Assembly (NCBI GenBank): GCA_023954375.1 | Contig: JAMLIC010000022.1 | Coordinates: forward strand, 1 to 64,000 | DNA from: Planctomycetota bacterium | GTDB lineage: Bacteria; Planctomycetota; J058 | Direction: 5' to 3' | DNA: 64,000 nt | In this document: in pieces, positions 26,419 to 37,437 of the stretch | Layout of the letters: the number at the start of each line of letters is the position of its first letter | Numbering within the stretch: the first letter of the stretch is position 1 | Program-made: the position numbers and the translations under genes | Notes under the pieces: generated by a model | What the model was told of the DNA's origin: nothing | What the model saw: only the letters and a program-made list of their open reading frames with translations | The model's database searches: none

Positions 26419-27198
26419 ATGACGCGCCGTCGCATCCTGCTCACCAACGACGACGGCGTGCGCGCGCCCGGGCTCCGCGCGATCTACGAGCAGCTCCGCG
26501 ACCTCGCGGAGGTGACCGTCGTGGCCCCGGTGGATCAACGCAGCGGCGCCTCGCACCACATCACGCTCGAGAGCCCGCTCCGCGCGCACCGCCTCGCCGA
26601 CCTGCCCGGCTGGATGGTCGACTTCACCCCGGTCGACTGCGTGAAGCTGGCCCTCCGCCGGCTCCTGCCCGCCCCGCCGGACCTCGTCGTCTCGGGGATC
26701 AACCGCGGGTCGAACGCGGGTTACCTCGTCCACTACTCCGGGACCGTGAACGCCGCGACCGAGGCCGCCATGGCCGGCGTGCAGGCGATCGCCGTGAGCC
26801 TCTGCGCCCACGACGAGCCCGACTTCGGGCCGTCGGCCCGGGTCGCTCGGGCCCTGGTCGAGCGGCTCCTCGCAAGCCCGCTGCCGCCGCGGACCGTCCT
26901 CAACGTCAACGTCCCGCCGCTCCCGTGGGAGCGCCTCGAGGGCCTGCGCTGGTGCCGCCAGAGCCTGTCCGCGTTCGACGACGCCTACGAGGAGCGGGTC
27001 GACCCCCGGCGCTCGCCCTACTACTGGCTCACCGGCTCCCCCACCCCGGTCGGCTCCGAGCCCGATGACGACCTCCGGGCCATCCGGGACGGGTGGGTGG
27101 CGGTCACCCCCCTGACCGTCGACTGGACCCATGAGGGCCTCTTCCGGGACGGCGCCGGCCTGCTCGACGGGCTCGAACTCGGCCCACGGAGCCCCTGA
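26419..27198 (+). CDS. surE: 5'/3'-nucleotidase SurE
   Basis: This 259-residue metal-dependent nucleoside monophosphatase acts in stress survival and phosphate release. Its metal site is LLTNDDGVRAPG (Asp-Asp) with the Ser of QRSGASHHIT and the Asn of VVSGINRGSNAG, all conserved. The ATG at 26419 follows GGAGGCGGGA, and the upstream frame has no family similarity. SurE is often beside pcm or L-isoaspartyl genes; here it lies between the VanZ-like gene and the fab cluster, whose promoter begins 56 bases after its stop. Confidence 0.96.
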   Translation: MTRRRILLTNDDGVRAPGLRAIYEQLRDLAEVTVVAPVDQRSGASHHITLESPLRAHRLADLPGWMVDFTPVDCVKLALRRLLPAPPDLVVSGINRGSNAGYLVHYSGTVNAATEAAMAGVQAIAVSLCAHDEPDFGPSARVARALVERLLASPLPPRTVLNVNVPPLPWERLEGLRWCRQSLSAFDDAYEERVDPRRSPYYWLTGSPTPVGSEPDDDLRAIRDGWVAVTPLTVDWTHEGLFRDGAGLLDGLELGPRSP

Positions 27199-27253
27199 CG
27201 GAGACCCGGCAGCACCGTCGAAAAGTCGACGCTCCGCGTCCGATGTCGGCCAG

Positions 27254-27281
27254 TTGACGGGGTTTCGGGCGGCCCTATAAT
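27254..27281 (+). promoter_or_regulatory. Sigma-70 promoter of the rpmF-fab operon
   Basis: TTGACG at 27254-27259 and TATAAT at 27276-27281 are separated by 16 bases. This is the closest match to the sigma-70 consensus in the window. It gives a leader of about 50 bases before rpmF, ending in a GGGAGG ribosome site. Confidence 0.85.
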
Positions 27282-27337
27282 CCCGCCCTTCGCTCCTTCC
27301 CGCAGGCCCAGCCGCGGGCTCAGAGCGGGAGGTCACC

Positions 27338-27526
27338 GTGTCCGTACCCAAGAAGAAGAAGTCTCACAGCCGGACCCGCATGCAGCGGAACCACCAGGCG
27401 CTGAAGCCGCTCTGCCTGGCCACCTGCCCCCGCTGCGGTAACGCGCGTCGTCCCCACACCGTGTGCAGCAACTGCGGGACGTACCGCGACCGCACCATCG
27501 TCGACGTCGAGGCCGAGGCCGAGTAG
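27338..27526 (+). CDS. rpmF: Large-subunit ribosomal protein L32
   Basis: This 62-residue ribosomal protein begins SVPKKKKSHSRTRMQRNH, the L32 signature, and has a zinc-ribbon CPRCGN and CSNCGTYRD. All four Cys are present, so this is the zinc-binding (C+) form. The GTG start follows GGGAGG. As in many bacteria it leads the fatty acid genes, here without plsX between it and fabH. It has the best promoter of the window. Confidence 0.97.
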   Translation: MSVPKKKKSHSRTRMQRNHQALKPLCLATCPRCGNARRPHTVCSNCGTYRDRTIVDVEAEAE

Positions 27527-27650
27527 ACCGCGCCACGCGCGTCTGCTCGCCCGCGGAGGATGGGGTCCGCCCCCCGGGGGCGCCGATCCGGCCCGTCTCG
27601 CCTGACGGGCCGCGCCGGGACCCTCTCCGTCGAGGGCAGGAGGAACGTCG

Positions 27651-28637
27651 TTGATCAGCAAGGGCGTCCGCTTCGCCGGCACGGGCTCGTACTTGCCCGA
27701 GCGCGTCGTCACGAACGACGACATGTCGAAGACCCTCGACACCAACGACGAGTGGATCCGGACCCGCACGGGCATCGCGGAGCGGCGCTTCGCCGCGCCG
27801 GACCAGGCCACGAGCGACCTCGGCATCGAGGCCGCCCGCCGGGCCCTCGACGCGGCGGGCGTCGCGCCGGCCGAGGTCGACCTGGTCATCTGCGCGACGA
27901 TGACGTTCGACTACGTCATCCCGTCCACCGCCGCGCTGATCCAGCGCGCCCTCGGCGCCGAGCGTGCCGGCGGCTTCGACCTGTGCTCCGCCTGCTCGGG
28001 CTTCGTGCTCTCGGTCGGCGCCGCCTCGGGATACATCAAGACGGGCGCGGCGCGGAACGTCCTCGTGGTGGGCGCCGAGAAGATGTCGGTCGCCATGGAC
28101 ATGCAGGACCGGACGACCGCCGTGATCTTCGCCGACGGCGCCGGGGCGGCGGTCCTGCAGCCCGCGAGCGAGCCAGGGTCGGACGTGCTGGCGCAGCGGC
28201 ACGGCCTGAAGGGCGACGTCGACGTCCTCTCGATCCCGGCCGGCGGGTCCCGCAAGCCGGCCTCGCTCGAGACGGTCCAGGGCCGCGAGCACTACATCAA
28301 GATGGCCGGCCGCGAGACGTTCAAGTTCGCGGTCAAGACCTTCTCCTCGCTGATCGAGGGCACCTGCGCCGACGCGGGCGTGACGCCGGCGGACCTCAAG
28401 GTGATCGTGCCGCACCAGGTGAACCAGCGGATCATCGAGGCGGCGTGCGAGCGCAGCAAGATCGACATGTCGAAGTGCGTGATCAACATCGACCGCGTCG
28501 GCAACACGTCCGCGGCGAGCGTGGCGATCGCGCTGGACGAGGCGGTCCGCGCGGGGCGGATCGAGCGGGGAGACCTCGTGCTCCTCGTCGCCTTCGGCGC
28601 CGGACTCTCCTGGGCCTCGGCCCTCTTGCGGTGGTGA
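27651..28637 (+). CDS. fabH: Beta-ketoacyl-ACP synthase III
   Basis: This 328-residue thiolase-fold enzyme starts fatty acid chains by condensing acyl-CoA with malonyl-ACP. The catalytic triad is Cys115 (DLCSACSGF), His in VIVPHQVNQRI and Asn in RVGNTSAASV. NDEWIRTRTGI near residue 40 and the final FGAGLSWASALL are canonical. The start is a TTG at 27651, seven bases after AGGAGG; no ATG or GTG gives a better N-terminus. FabD follows after 7 bases. Length is normal. Confidence 0.97.
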   Translation: MISKGVRFAGTGSYLPERVVTNDDMSKTLDTNDEWIRTRTGIAERRFAAPDQATSDLGIEAARRALDAAGVAPAEVDLVICATMTFDYVIPSTAALIQRALGAERAGGFDLCSACSGFVLSVGAASGYIKTGAARNVLVVGAEKMSVAMDMQDRTTAVIFADGAGAAVLQPASEPGSDVLAQRHGLKGDVDVLSIPAGGSRKPASLETVQGREHYIKMAGRETFKFAVKTFSSLIEGTCADAGVTPADLKVIVPHQVNQRIIEAACERSKIDMSKCVINIDRVGNTSAASVAIALDEAVRAGRIERGDLVLLVAFGAGLSWASALLRW

Positions 28638-28644
28638 GGCTGCC

Positions 28645-29604
28645 ATGACGCTCGCCTTCCTCTTCGCTGGCCAGGGCGCCCAGCAGGTCGGGATGGGCAA
28701 GGACCTCCACGAGGCCTACCCGGCCGCCCGCGCCATCTGGGAGCGCGCCGACGGCGCCGTCCCGGGCCTCGTACGGGTCGCCTTCGAGGGCCCCGACGAG
28801 GAGCTGCGCCGCACCGACTGGAGCCAGCCGGCGATCGTCGCCTGCTCGCTGGCCGCCCTCGCCGCGCTCGAGGCGGAGCTCGGGGGCAAGCTGCCCGTGG
28901 TCACCTGCGCGGCGGGCCTGTCGCTCGGGGAGTACTCGGCCCTGTGCTTCGCGGGGGCCCTCTCGCTCGAGGACACGCTGCGCCTGGTGATCGCCCGCGG
29001 CAAGCTCATGCAGCAGTGCTGTGACGCGCAGGAGAGCGGCATGACGAGCCTGCTCGGCCTCGGCGCGGCGGAGCTGGCGCCGGCCGTCGAAGCGGGTCGG
29101 GCCCACGGGCCGGTCGGCGTCGCCAACGACAACGCGCCCGCGCAGGTGGTCCTGTCCGGCGCCCGCGCGGCCCTAGACGCCGCCGTCGAGCAGGCCAAGG
29201 CGCTCGGCGCCAAGCGGGCGATCCCCCTCAACGTCGCCGGCGCGTATCACTCGACGCTCATGGCCCCGGCCGGCGAGGCGCTGCGGGCGGAGCTCGAGGC
29301 GGCGCAGGTCACCTCCCCCCGCGTGCCGGTGGTCTCGAACGTGACGGCGGAGCCCCACGGCGACCCGGCCTCGATCCGCCGCCTGCTCGTCGAGCAGGTG
29401 AGCGCGACGGTCCGCTGGCGGGAGTCGATGACCCGCATGTTCGCCCTGGGCGTCGACCGCTGCTTCGAGTTCGGCCCCGGGGGCGTGCTCAAGGGGCTGG
29501 TCCGCCAGAACGACCGGAGCAAGGCCTGCAGCTCGGTCTTCACCGTCGAGGATGTCCGCGCGGCCGCGCAGGAGCTCGCCGGCGCCGCGGGCGCGGCCGG
29601 GTAG
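28645..29604 (+). CDS. fabD: Malonyl-CoA:ACP transacylase
   Basis: This 319-residue enzyme loads malonyl groups onto ACP. It opens with FLFAGQGAQQVGMGKDL, places the nucleophile Ser93 in GLSLGEYSAL, and has the catalytic His in GAYHSTLM. The residue before the nucleophile, nearly always His (GHSLGE), is Leu here. VANDNAPAQVVLSG and FEFGPGGVLKGL are typical of the family. It is tightly packed between fabH (7 bases) and fabG (12 bases). The function is not in doubt despite the substitution. Confidence 0.96.
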   Translation: MTLAFLFAGQGAQQVGMGKDLHEAYPAARAIWERADGAVPGLVRVAFEGPDEELRRTDWSQPAIVACSLAALAALEAELGGKLPVVTCAAGLSLGEYSALCFAGALSLEDTLRLVIARGKLMQQCCDAQESGMTSLLGLGAAELAPAVEAGRAHGPVGVANDNAPAQVVLSGARAALDAAVEQAKALGAKRAIPLNVAGAYHSTLMAPAGEALRAELEAAQVTSPRVPVVSNVTAEPHGDPASIRRLLVEQVSATVRWRESMTRMFALGVDRCFEFGPGGVLKGLVRQNDRSKACSSVFTVEDVRAAAQELAGAAGAAG

Positions 29605-29616
29605 GGGAGCGGTCTC

Positions 29617-30363
29617 ATGGGCAACCTGCTCGAGGGGCGCAAGGCGCTCGTGACCGGCGCGTCGCGCGGCATCGGCCGCGCCGTGGCGGCCCAGCTGGCC
29701 GAGGAGGGGGCCGACCTGGCGCTCCTGGCCACCAAGGCCGACCTGCTCGAGGCGGTGGCCGAGGAGCTGCGCGGGCTCGGCCGCAAGGTGGTCACGCTGC
29801 CGGTCGACCTGGCCAACGGCGCTGCGGTGGCCGAGGCGGTCGAGCGGGCGAAGACCGAGCTGGGCGGACTCGACATCGTCGTCAACAACGCCGGCATCAC
29901 GGCCGACCAGCTGCTCCTCCGCCAGAAGGAGGAGGACTGGGTCCGCGTCCTCGACGTCAACCTGACGGGCGCCTTCCGGGTCACGAAGGCCGCCTGCCGC
30001 CACGTGATGAAGTCGAAGCACGGGCGCGTGATCACGATCACGTCGGTCGTCGGCCTCACCGGCAACGCCGGCCAGGCCGCCTACGCGGCGTCGAAGGCCG
30101 GGCTGGTCGGCTTCACCAAGAGCCTGGCCCAGGAGCTCGCCAGCCGCGGCGTGACGGTCAACGCGATCGCCCCCGGCTTCATCGACACCGACATGACCGC
30201 CGCGCTCACCCCCGAGCAGCAGGCGGCCATCACGCAGAGGATCCCGATGGGCCGCATGGCGAGCCCGCTCGACATCGCCTACGCCGCCGTCTTCCTGGCC
30301 AGCGACCGCGCCGCCTACATCACGGGCGAGGTCCTGCGGGTCGACGGGGGCCTGGCCATGTGA
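29617..30363 (+). CDS. fabG: 3-oxoacyl-ACP reductase
   Basis: This 248-residue NADPH-dependent short-chain dehydrogenase reduces ketoacyl-ACP. The cofactor motif is TGASRGIG, NNAG follows at about 90, catalytic Ser lies in TITSVVG, and Tyr and Lys lie in YAASKAG. The end, ITGEVLRVDGGLAM, is the standard FabG C-terminus. The gene sits in the fab operon, after fabD and 93 bases before acpP, a gap that holds an extra promoter. Confidence 0.96.
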   Translation: MGNLLEGRKALVTGASRGIGRAVAAQLAEEGADLALLATKADLLEAVAEELRGLGRKVVTLPVDLANGAAVAEAVERAKTELGGLDIVVNNAGITADQLLLRQKEEDWVRVLDVNLTGAFRVTKAACRHVMKSKHGRVITITSVVGLTGNAGQAAYAASKAGLVGFTKSLAQELASRGVTVNAIAPGFIDTDMTAALTPEQQAAITQRIPMGRMASPLDIAYAAVFLASDRAAYITGEVLRVDGGLAM

Positions 30364-30378
30364 CCGCCGGGTGAGTGT

Positions 30379-30406
30379 TTGTTCCGTGGAGACGGAAGGT
30401 TAGAAT
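30379..30406 (+). promoter_or_regulatory. Internal promoter for acpP
   Basis: TTGTTC at 30379-30384 and TAGAAT at 30401-30406 are 16 bases apart. It lies between fabG and acpP and would raise ACP expression over the upstream enzymes. Confidence 0.6.
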
Positions 30407-30456
30407 CCAGGGCCGTTCCGAGCATCCCGCGCCAGGGGCGTGGGGTGGAGGGTGTT

Positions 30457-30699
30457 GTGGCAGCGTCGATTTCGGAGAAGGTGACGGACATCGTCTGCGA
30501 CCAGCTCGGTGTCCCCCGCGAGAAGGTGACGCCCGAGACGTCGTTCATCAACGACCTCGGGGCGGACTCGCTCGACACCGTCGAGCTCGTCATGGAGCTC
30601 GAGGAGGAGTTCGACATCAGCATCCCCGACGAGGACGCTGAGAAGATCCAGACGGTCGGCGAGGCGATCAAGTACATCGAGGAGCACATCAACCAGTAG
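30457..30699 (+). CDS. acpP: Acyl carrier protein
   Basis: This 80-residue acidic helical protein carries growing acyl chains on a phosphopantetheine attached to Ser38 in [26 protein letters not shown] and the final helix [12 protein letters not shown] are standard. The GTG at 30457 is preceded by GGAGG at 30447-30451 and gives the usual length; a longer frame upstream would run into the promoter. It has its own promoter before it and a strong hairpin after it, fitting its need for high expression. Confidence 0.97.
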   Translation: MAASISEKVTDIVCDQLGVPREKVTPETSFINDLGADSLDTVELVMELEEEFDISIPDEDAEKIQTVGEAIKYIEEHINQ

Positions 30700-30753
30700 G
30701 GCGACCGCGGCGGCCATCCGGTCACCTGTCATCAGAGCACCCACGGCCCGCGC

Positions 30754-30780
30754 CCGCTCCCGGGAGAGCCCCGGGAGCGG
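30754..30780 (+). terminator. Strong hairpin between acpP and fabF
   Basis: CCGCTCCCGGG (30754-30764) and CCCGGGAGCGG (30770-30780) form a perfect 11-bp stem with an AGAGC loop. It lacks a T-run. It may partly end acpP transcription or protect the acpP 3' end, and it ends 30 bases before the fabF start. Confidence 0.55.
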
Positions 30781-30810
30781 CGCTCGTCCGCGGGCACGTG
30801 AGCGAGGGCG

Positions 30811-32055
30811 ATGAAGCGAAGGGTCGTCATCACGGGCGTCGGAGCGATCAGCCCCTTCGGCGTCGGCGTGCCGGCGCTGTGGGACGGGGTGAAGGCGGGC
30901 AAGAGCGCCATCGGCCCGATCTCCCTCTTCGACACGAAGGACTTCCCGGTGACGTTCGCCGGCGAGGTGCGGGGGTTCGACCCCGAGGCCTACTTCGACC
31001 GGAAGGAGGTCCGCCACCTCGACCGCGTCACGCAGTTCGCGCTCGTGGCCGCCATGGAGGCGCGCAAGGACGCCGGCCTGGACCTCGACGGGGTCGACCG
31101 GACGCGCGTCGGCGCGATCATCGGCTCGGGCATCGGCGGCCTCGACACGACCGAGAAGCAGGTGCTGACCCTGCACGAGAAGGGGGTCCGGCGCGTCTCG
31201 CCCTTCCTCGTCCCCATGATGATGATCAACGCCCCCACGGGGCAGGTCGCCATCCACCTGGGCCTCCTCGGCCCGAACTTCTGCGTCTCGTCGGCCTGCG
31301 CGTCGGCCAACCACGCCATCGGCGTCGGCCTCATGACGGTGCGCGCGGGCGCGGCGGACGTGATGTTCGTCGGCGGCAGCGAGGCGGCCCTCACGCCGAT
31401 CGGGCTCGCGGGCTTCTGCTCGGCCCGGGCGCTCTCGAAGCGCAACGACGACCCCCAGCGGGCGAGCCGCCCCTTCGACAAGGACCGCGACGGCTTCGTC
31501 TTCGGCGAGGGCTGCGGCGTCCTGTGCATCGAGGAGCGCGAGCACGCGCTGCGGCGGGGCGCGCGGATCTACGCCGAGCTTTCGGGCTTCGGCAACACCG
31601 ACGACGCGTTCCACATCACCGCCCCGCACGAGCGGGGGGAGGGCGCCGCCCGGGCCATGCAGGTGGCCCTCGCCGACGCGGGCCTGCAGACGACCGACAT
31701 CACCTACATCAACGCGCACGGCACCTCCACGGACCTCAACGACCGCCTGGAGACCATGGCGATCAAGCGGGTCTTCGGCGACCACGCCCGGGCGCTGGCC
31801 GTGTCGTCGACGAAGTCGATGATCGGCCACCTCCTGGGCGCGGCGGGCGGCGTGGAGGCGATCGTCACGGCCCTGGCGATCCACGAGAAGCTGGCCCCGC
31901 CGACGATCAACCTCGACAACCCCGACCCGGACTGCGACCTCGACTACGTGCCCCACACGGCGCGGCCGCTCGACATCCGGGCCGCGATCTCGAACACGTT
32001 CGGGTTCGGCGGCCACAACGCCTGCGTCCTGCTCGAGAGGCATCACGCCTCGTGA
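30811..32055 (+). CDS. fabF: Beta-ketoacyl-ACP synthase II
   Basis: This 414-residue condensing enzyme elongates acyl chains. The nucleophile is Cys163 (VSSACASAN); the two His lie in NAHGTSTDLND and MIGHLLGAAGG, and the gating region NTFGFGGHNACVLL closes the fold. It begins KRRVVITGVGAISPFG. Length is normal (about 410). The ATG at 30811 follows GAGGGC. The stop overlaps the start of a small downstream gene as GTGA. No fabZ or fabI is in this operon. Confidence 0.97.
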   Translation: MKRRVVITGVGAISPFGVGVPALWDGVKAGKSAIGPISLFDTKDFPVTFAGEVRGFDPEAYFDRKEVRHLDRVTQFALVAAMEARKDAGLDLDGVDRTRVGAIIGSGIGGLDTTEKQVLTLHEKGVRRVSPFLVPMMMINAPTGQVAIHLGLLGPNFCVSSACASANHAIGVGLMTVRAGAADVMFVGGSEAALTPIGLAGFCSARALSKRNDDPQRASRPFDKDRDGFVFGEGCGVLCIEEREHALRRGARIYAELSGFGNTDDAFHITAPHERGEGAARAMQVALADAGLQTTDITYINAHGTSTDLNDRLETMAIKRVFGDHARALAVSSTKSMIGHLLGAAGGVEAIVTALAIHEKLAPPTINLDNPDPDCDLDYVPHTARPLDIRAAISNTFGFGGHNACVLLERHHAS

Positions 32056-32315
32056 CGCTCCTGCCGCGGGTGACGCGGGAGACGGGCTTCGCGGTCTGCC
32101 GGGAGCTCGAGCAGGAGGACAACAACGACTACATCATCGCCATGCTGGCGCGGCTGGAGGGGGAGAACCCCTGCGTGGCCGAGTTCGTCAGCCGGCTCGC
32201 GATCCAGCACGACGACCCGGTGGGGATCACCACCGCCGCCCTGCTCGTCTACCGGCTGCTCGAGTCGCAGGCCGAGGCCGACGACTTGCGCCGCCAGCTC
32301 GACGCGAGTAAGTAA
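32052..32315 (+). CDS. Small helical protein coupled to fabF
   Basis: An 87-residue frame starts with GTG overlapping the fabF stop. The product looks like a real protein: a mixed, non-repetitive composition with predicted helices (GFAVCRELEQEDNNDYIIAM, TTAALLVYRLLESQAEADDL) and one Cys at each of residues 16 and 40 or so. I do not recognise a family. Base use at third positions follows the surrounding genes. The coupling to fabF suggests a role linked to lipid synthesis, but this is only context. Confidence 0.65.
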   Translation: MTLLPRVTRETGFAVCRELEQEDNNDYIIAMLARLEGENPCVAEFVSRLAIQHDDPVGITTAALLVYRLLESQAEADDLRRQLDASK

Positions 32316-32351
32316 AGGACCATGACGGGTGTCCCCGGGCGGCGGTCGCGT

Positions 32352-32357
32352 TAGGAT
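32352..32357 (+). promoter_or_regulatory. Candidate -10 element of the double-FHA gene
   Basis: TAGGAT lies 83 bases before the GTG at 32441. The leader contains an 11-base tandem duplication. No clear -35 was found. Confidence 0.4.
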
Positions 32358-32404
32358 CAAGCGCGCTCTCGCGCGGGACCTGCCGAGCGCGCGTGAAAGG
32401 CCGT

Positions 32405-32426
32405 CCTTGAAGGCGCCTTGAAGGCG
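32405..32426 (+). repeat. 11-base tandem duplication in the leader of the double-FHA gene
   Basis: CCTTGAAGGCG is repeated directly at 32405-32415 and 32416-32426, followed by GAAGG just upstream of the start. It may alter ribosome-site spacing. Confidence 0.8.
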
Positions 32427-32440
32427 AAGGTGCACGCACC

Positions 32441-33160
32441 GTGGGGATCAAGCTGACGCTGACGCTCTCGGGCCGGACGCTCGAGCGGTTCGAGTTCAAC
32501 GAGTTCGAGCGCCTGCGCATCGGCCGCAGCGAGGACTGCGAGATCACGATCGACAACCTTGGCGTGTCCCGCTACCACGCCGAGATCGTGCGCAAGGATG
32601 GGTTCAACATCCTCCGCGACCTGCGCAGCAACAACGGCACGTTCGTCAACGGCCGGCGCGTCGACAGCCACAACCTCAACGACAACGACGAGATCTCCAT
32701 CGGCAAGTTCACCCTGACCTTCCAGGGTGACGGGGGCGCGGCCCCCGCCCTGGAACCGCCCACCGAGGCGCCCCGCGGCGCCGAGGACTTCGGCGGCATG
32801 ACCATGCAGATGGACCAGGCCGCCCTCGCCGCCCTGCAGCGCGAGAAGGCCTCGCGGGTCCGCGGCTACCTGGTCATGCACGAGTCGGGCGCCAAGAAGA
32901 ACGTCTTCCTGGAGAAGTCGGTGTTCGTCTTCGGCAAGTGCGAGGACGCCGACGTGAAGCTCAAGGGCTGGTTCACGCCCCGCAAGATCGCGATCATCTT
33001 CCGCGACGAGTCGGGGTTCCGCCTGATCAACGTCACGCCCAAGGGCGACCTGGTCTCCGTCAACGGCAAGCCCATCGACGACGTGCGGCTCGGCGACAAC
33101 GACGAGATCCAGGTCGGCCCGCTGAAGATGAACTTCATGCGCGGCGTGCCCGTGGCCTAG
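32441..33160 (+). CDS. Protein with two FHA domains
   Basis: This 239-residue protein has a canonical FHA domain at 1-100 (RIGRSEDCEITID, SRYHAEI, RSNNGTFVNGRRV) and a second, less conserved one at about 145-235 (VFVFGKCEDADVKL, GDLVSVNGKPIDD, GDNDEIQVGPLKM). In the second copy the Arg and Ser-x-x-His of the phosphothreonine site are missing, so it may be structural. A linker rich in Pro, Ala and Met-Gln lies between. There is no membrane segment. It is the kind of adaptor expected to read Ser/Thr kinase signalling; the kinase-TPR gene is nearby on the other strand. The GTG start is at 32441. Confidence 0.88.
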   Translation: MGIKLTLTLSGRTLERFEFNEFERLRIGRSEDCEITIDNLGVSRYHAEIVRKDGFNILRDLRSNNGTFVNGRRVDSHNLNDNDEISIGKFTLTFQGDGGAAPALEPPTEAPRGAEDFGGMTMQMDQAALAALQREKASRVRGYLVMHESGAKKNVFLEKSVFVFGKCEDADVKLKGWFTPRKIAIIFRDESGFRLINVTPKGDLVSVNGKPIDDVRLGDNDEIQVGPLKMNFMRGVPVA

Positions 33161-33167
33161 AGGCCCC

Positions 33168-33563
33168 TCACAGGGGCGCGAGCGGGTCGCCGCCTTCGAG
33201 CGGGGGCGGGCCGTCGGTCTCGGTAGGCGGGGAGTAGGGCTGGCGATAGTCGCCGCCGCCGCGCCGCGCGTCCTCGCCGCCGTCGAAGATGAAGAACGAG
33301 ATCGGCGAGAGCAGCATGTCCATGACGAAGCTCAGCGGCAGGTCGACGATCCAGTAGAGGTTCGTCAGGACCAGGCCGACGGGACCGGCGACGATCGGCC
33401 GCTCCGTCCCGAGCCTGAACTCCGCCTGGGTGATCGGGAACGGGCGCTCGATGAGCGCCCGGGTCCCGCCGAAGAGCCGCGGCGCCTCGGTCAGGCTGGT
33501 GCACCCGGACACCAGGACGAGCAGCAGAGCTCCCGCGCGATGCCTCCTCGTCGTGTTCTTCAT
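33168..33563 (-). CDS. YceK/YidQ-like lipoprotein
   Basis: This 131-residue lipoprotein has the signal GALLLVLVSGCTSLTEA, with the lipobox LVSGC at about residue 20. The mature part resembles the small YceK/YidQ lipoproteins, with NLYWIVDLPLSFVMDMLLSP as the conserved hydrophobic core. The C-terminus is Pro- and Gly-rich. The ATG at 33563 was chosen so the signal begins with Lys-Asn and the Arg pair; an upstream extension has no signal character. It converges with the double-FHA gene (7-base gap). The function of the family is unknown. Confidence 0.8.
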   Translation of the reverse strand: MKNTTRRHRAGALLLVLVSGCTSLTEAPRLFGGTRALIERPFPITQAEFRLGTERPIVAGPVGLVLTNLYWIVDLPLSFVMDMLLSPISFFIFDGGEDARRGGGDYRQPYSPPTETDGPPPLEGGDPLAPL

Positions 33564-33770
33564 GGCCGTCCGGGCGAGCACCCTGGGTGCCGCGACGTTT
33601 CGGGCATGGGACGCCTGGAGCTGAACGTAAGTCTTTTGAGCTTCGTCGTGGACACCCACCCGTGGCGCCACTTCGACCGGCCCGCTGCGGACGTTCACCC
33701 GGTTCGGGGTGAAAAGCCCCGGCGAGGCTGACGTAGGGTCTGCGTTTACGACCGCGGCGCGGCGCGCAGG
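33564..33770. other. Intergenic region between the kinase-TPR gene and the lipoprotein gene
   Basis: About 200 bases hold no convincing gene. The stretch around 33625-33650 is less GC-rich than its surroundings (GTAAGTCTTTTGAGC) and is the likely promoter region for the lipoprotein gene. Confidence 0.4.
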
Positions 33771-36821
<3,051 letters not shown>

Positions 36822-36874
36822 GCCGCCGAGCGTGCCAGGGCGGCGCGGGCCGCGCAACCATGGTCCGCGCGCCT

Positions 36875-36918
36875 CTGAGCTCGAGAAGAAATCGCTGCGC
36901 GATTTCTCTCGAGCTCAG
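36875..36918. other. Near-perfect 20-bp palindromic hairpin
   Basis: The arms at 36875-36895 and 36899-36918 pair over 20 bp with a single bulged A and a three-base loop. Each arm contains CTGAGCTCGAGA and GAAATCGC. It lies 54 bases upstream of the kinase-TPR start, in a locally AT-richer stretch, and could be a terminator for the gene before it, a binding site or a small mobile palindrome. Confidence 0.8.
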
Positions 36919-37038
36919 ACCTGCGATGAGTGATGCGCTCGCGAGGGGGGCGCGATCGGAGCAAGTCCCGGACTGGCACGATCGGGCCCGTTCCGCGCCT
37001 CCCCATCGCTCGCTTTGGCGGGTCGAACACGGGCAGCG

Positions 37039-37073
37039 CACAGAGAGTTCTCAAGCCCTCTGTGCTCTCTGTG
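37039..37073. terminator. Second hairpin downstream of the two-helix membrane protein
   Basis: CACAGAGAG (37039-37047) pairs with CTCTCTGTG (37065-37073) over 9 bp with a 17-base loop. It begins 31 bases after the stop at 37104 on the minus strand. The CTCTGTGCTCTCTGTG text is unlike the rest of the window in composition. Confidence 0.45.
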
Positions 37074-37103
37074 ATCCAAATCAACTCGAGTGAAGCCCTG
37101 CTG

Positions 37104-37355
37104 TCAGAGCAGGATGGCGATCGACGCCGCGAACAGCACGATGCCGAGCGCGGTGCCTGCCCCGCCCATGGCGAGGCACGCGCCCATCAGCGGCGTGGCG
37201 TCCGTCGTGCGGGGCGGGAGCGGCGGCAGCCCGGCCCGGGCGCGCTCGGCGGCGACCTCCCGCTCCTGGGCCGCGTAGAGGGAGTCGAGGTAGATCAGGC
37301 CGCCCAGCGAGGCGACCACCAGCACCACACCCACCACCGCCATGCTCGGGATCAC
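37104..37355 (-). CDS. Small two-helix membrane protein
   Basis: This 83-residue protein has a first transmembrane helix (MAVVGVVLVVASLGGLIYL), a charged middle (YAAQEREVAAERARAG), a Pro-rich turn and a second helix at the end (GTALGIVLFAASIAILL). I do not recognise the family. The GTG at 37355 has GGAGGCGG before it; an internal ATG four codons on is an alternative. It could be co-transcribed with the kinase-TPR gene downstream, although two hairpins lie between them. Confidence 0.65.
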   Translation of the reverse strand: MIPSMAVVGVVLVVASLGGLIYLDSLYAAQEREVAAERARAGLPPLPPRTTDATPLMGACLAMGGAGTALGIVLFAASIAILL

Positions 37356-37437
37356 GACACCGCCTCCGTCCCACCCGACTCGGGGCGCAGAGCATACGAC
37401 GCCTGGCGCCCCGCGTCACGGGTGGGCGCGCCGGGGG

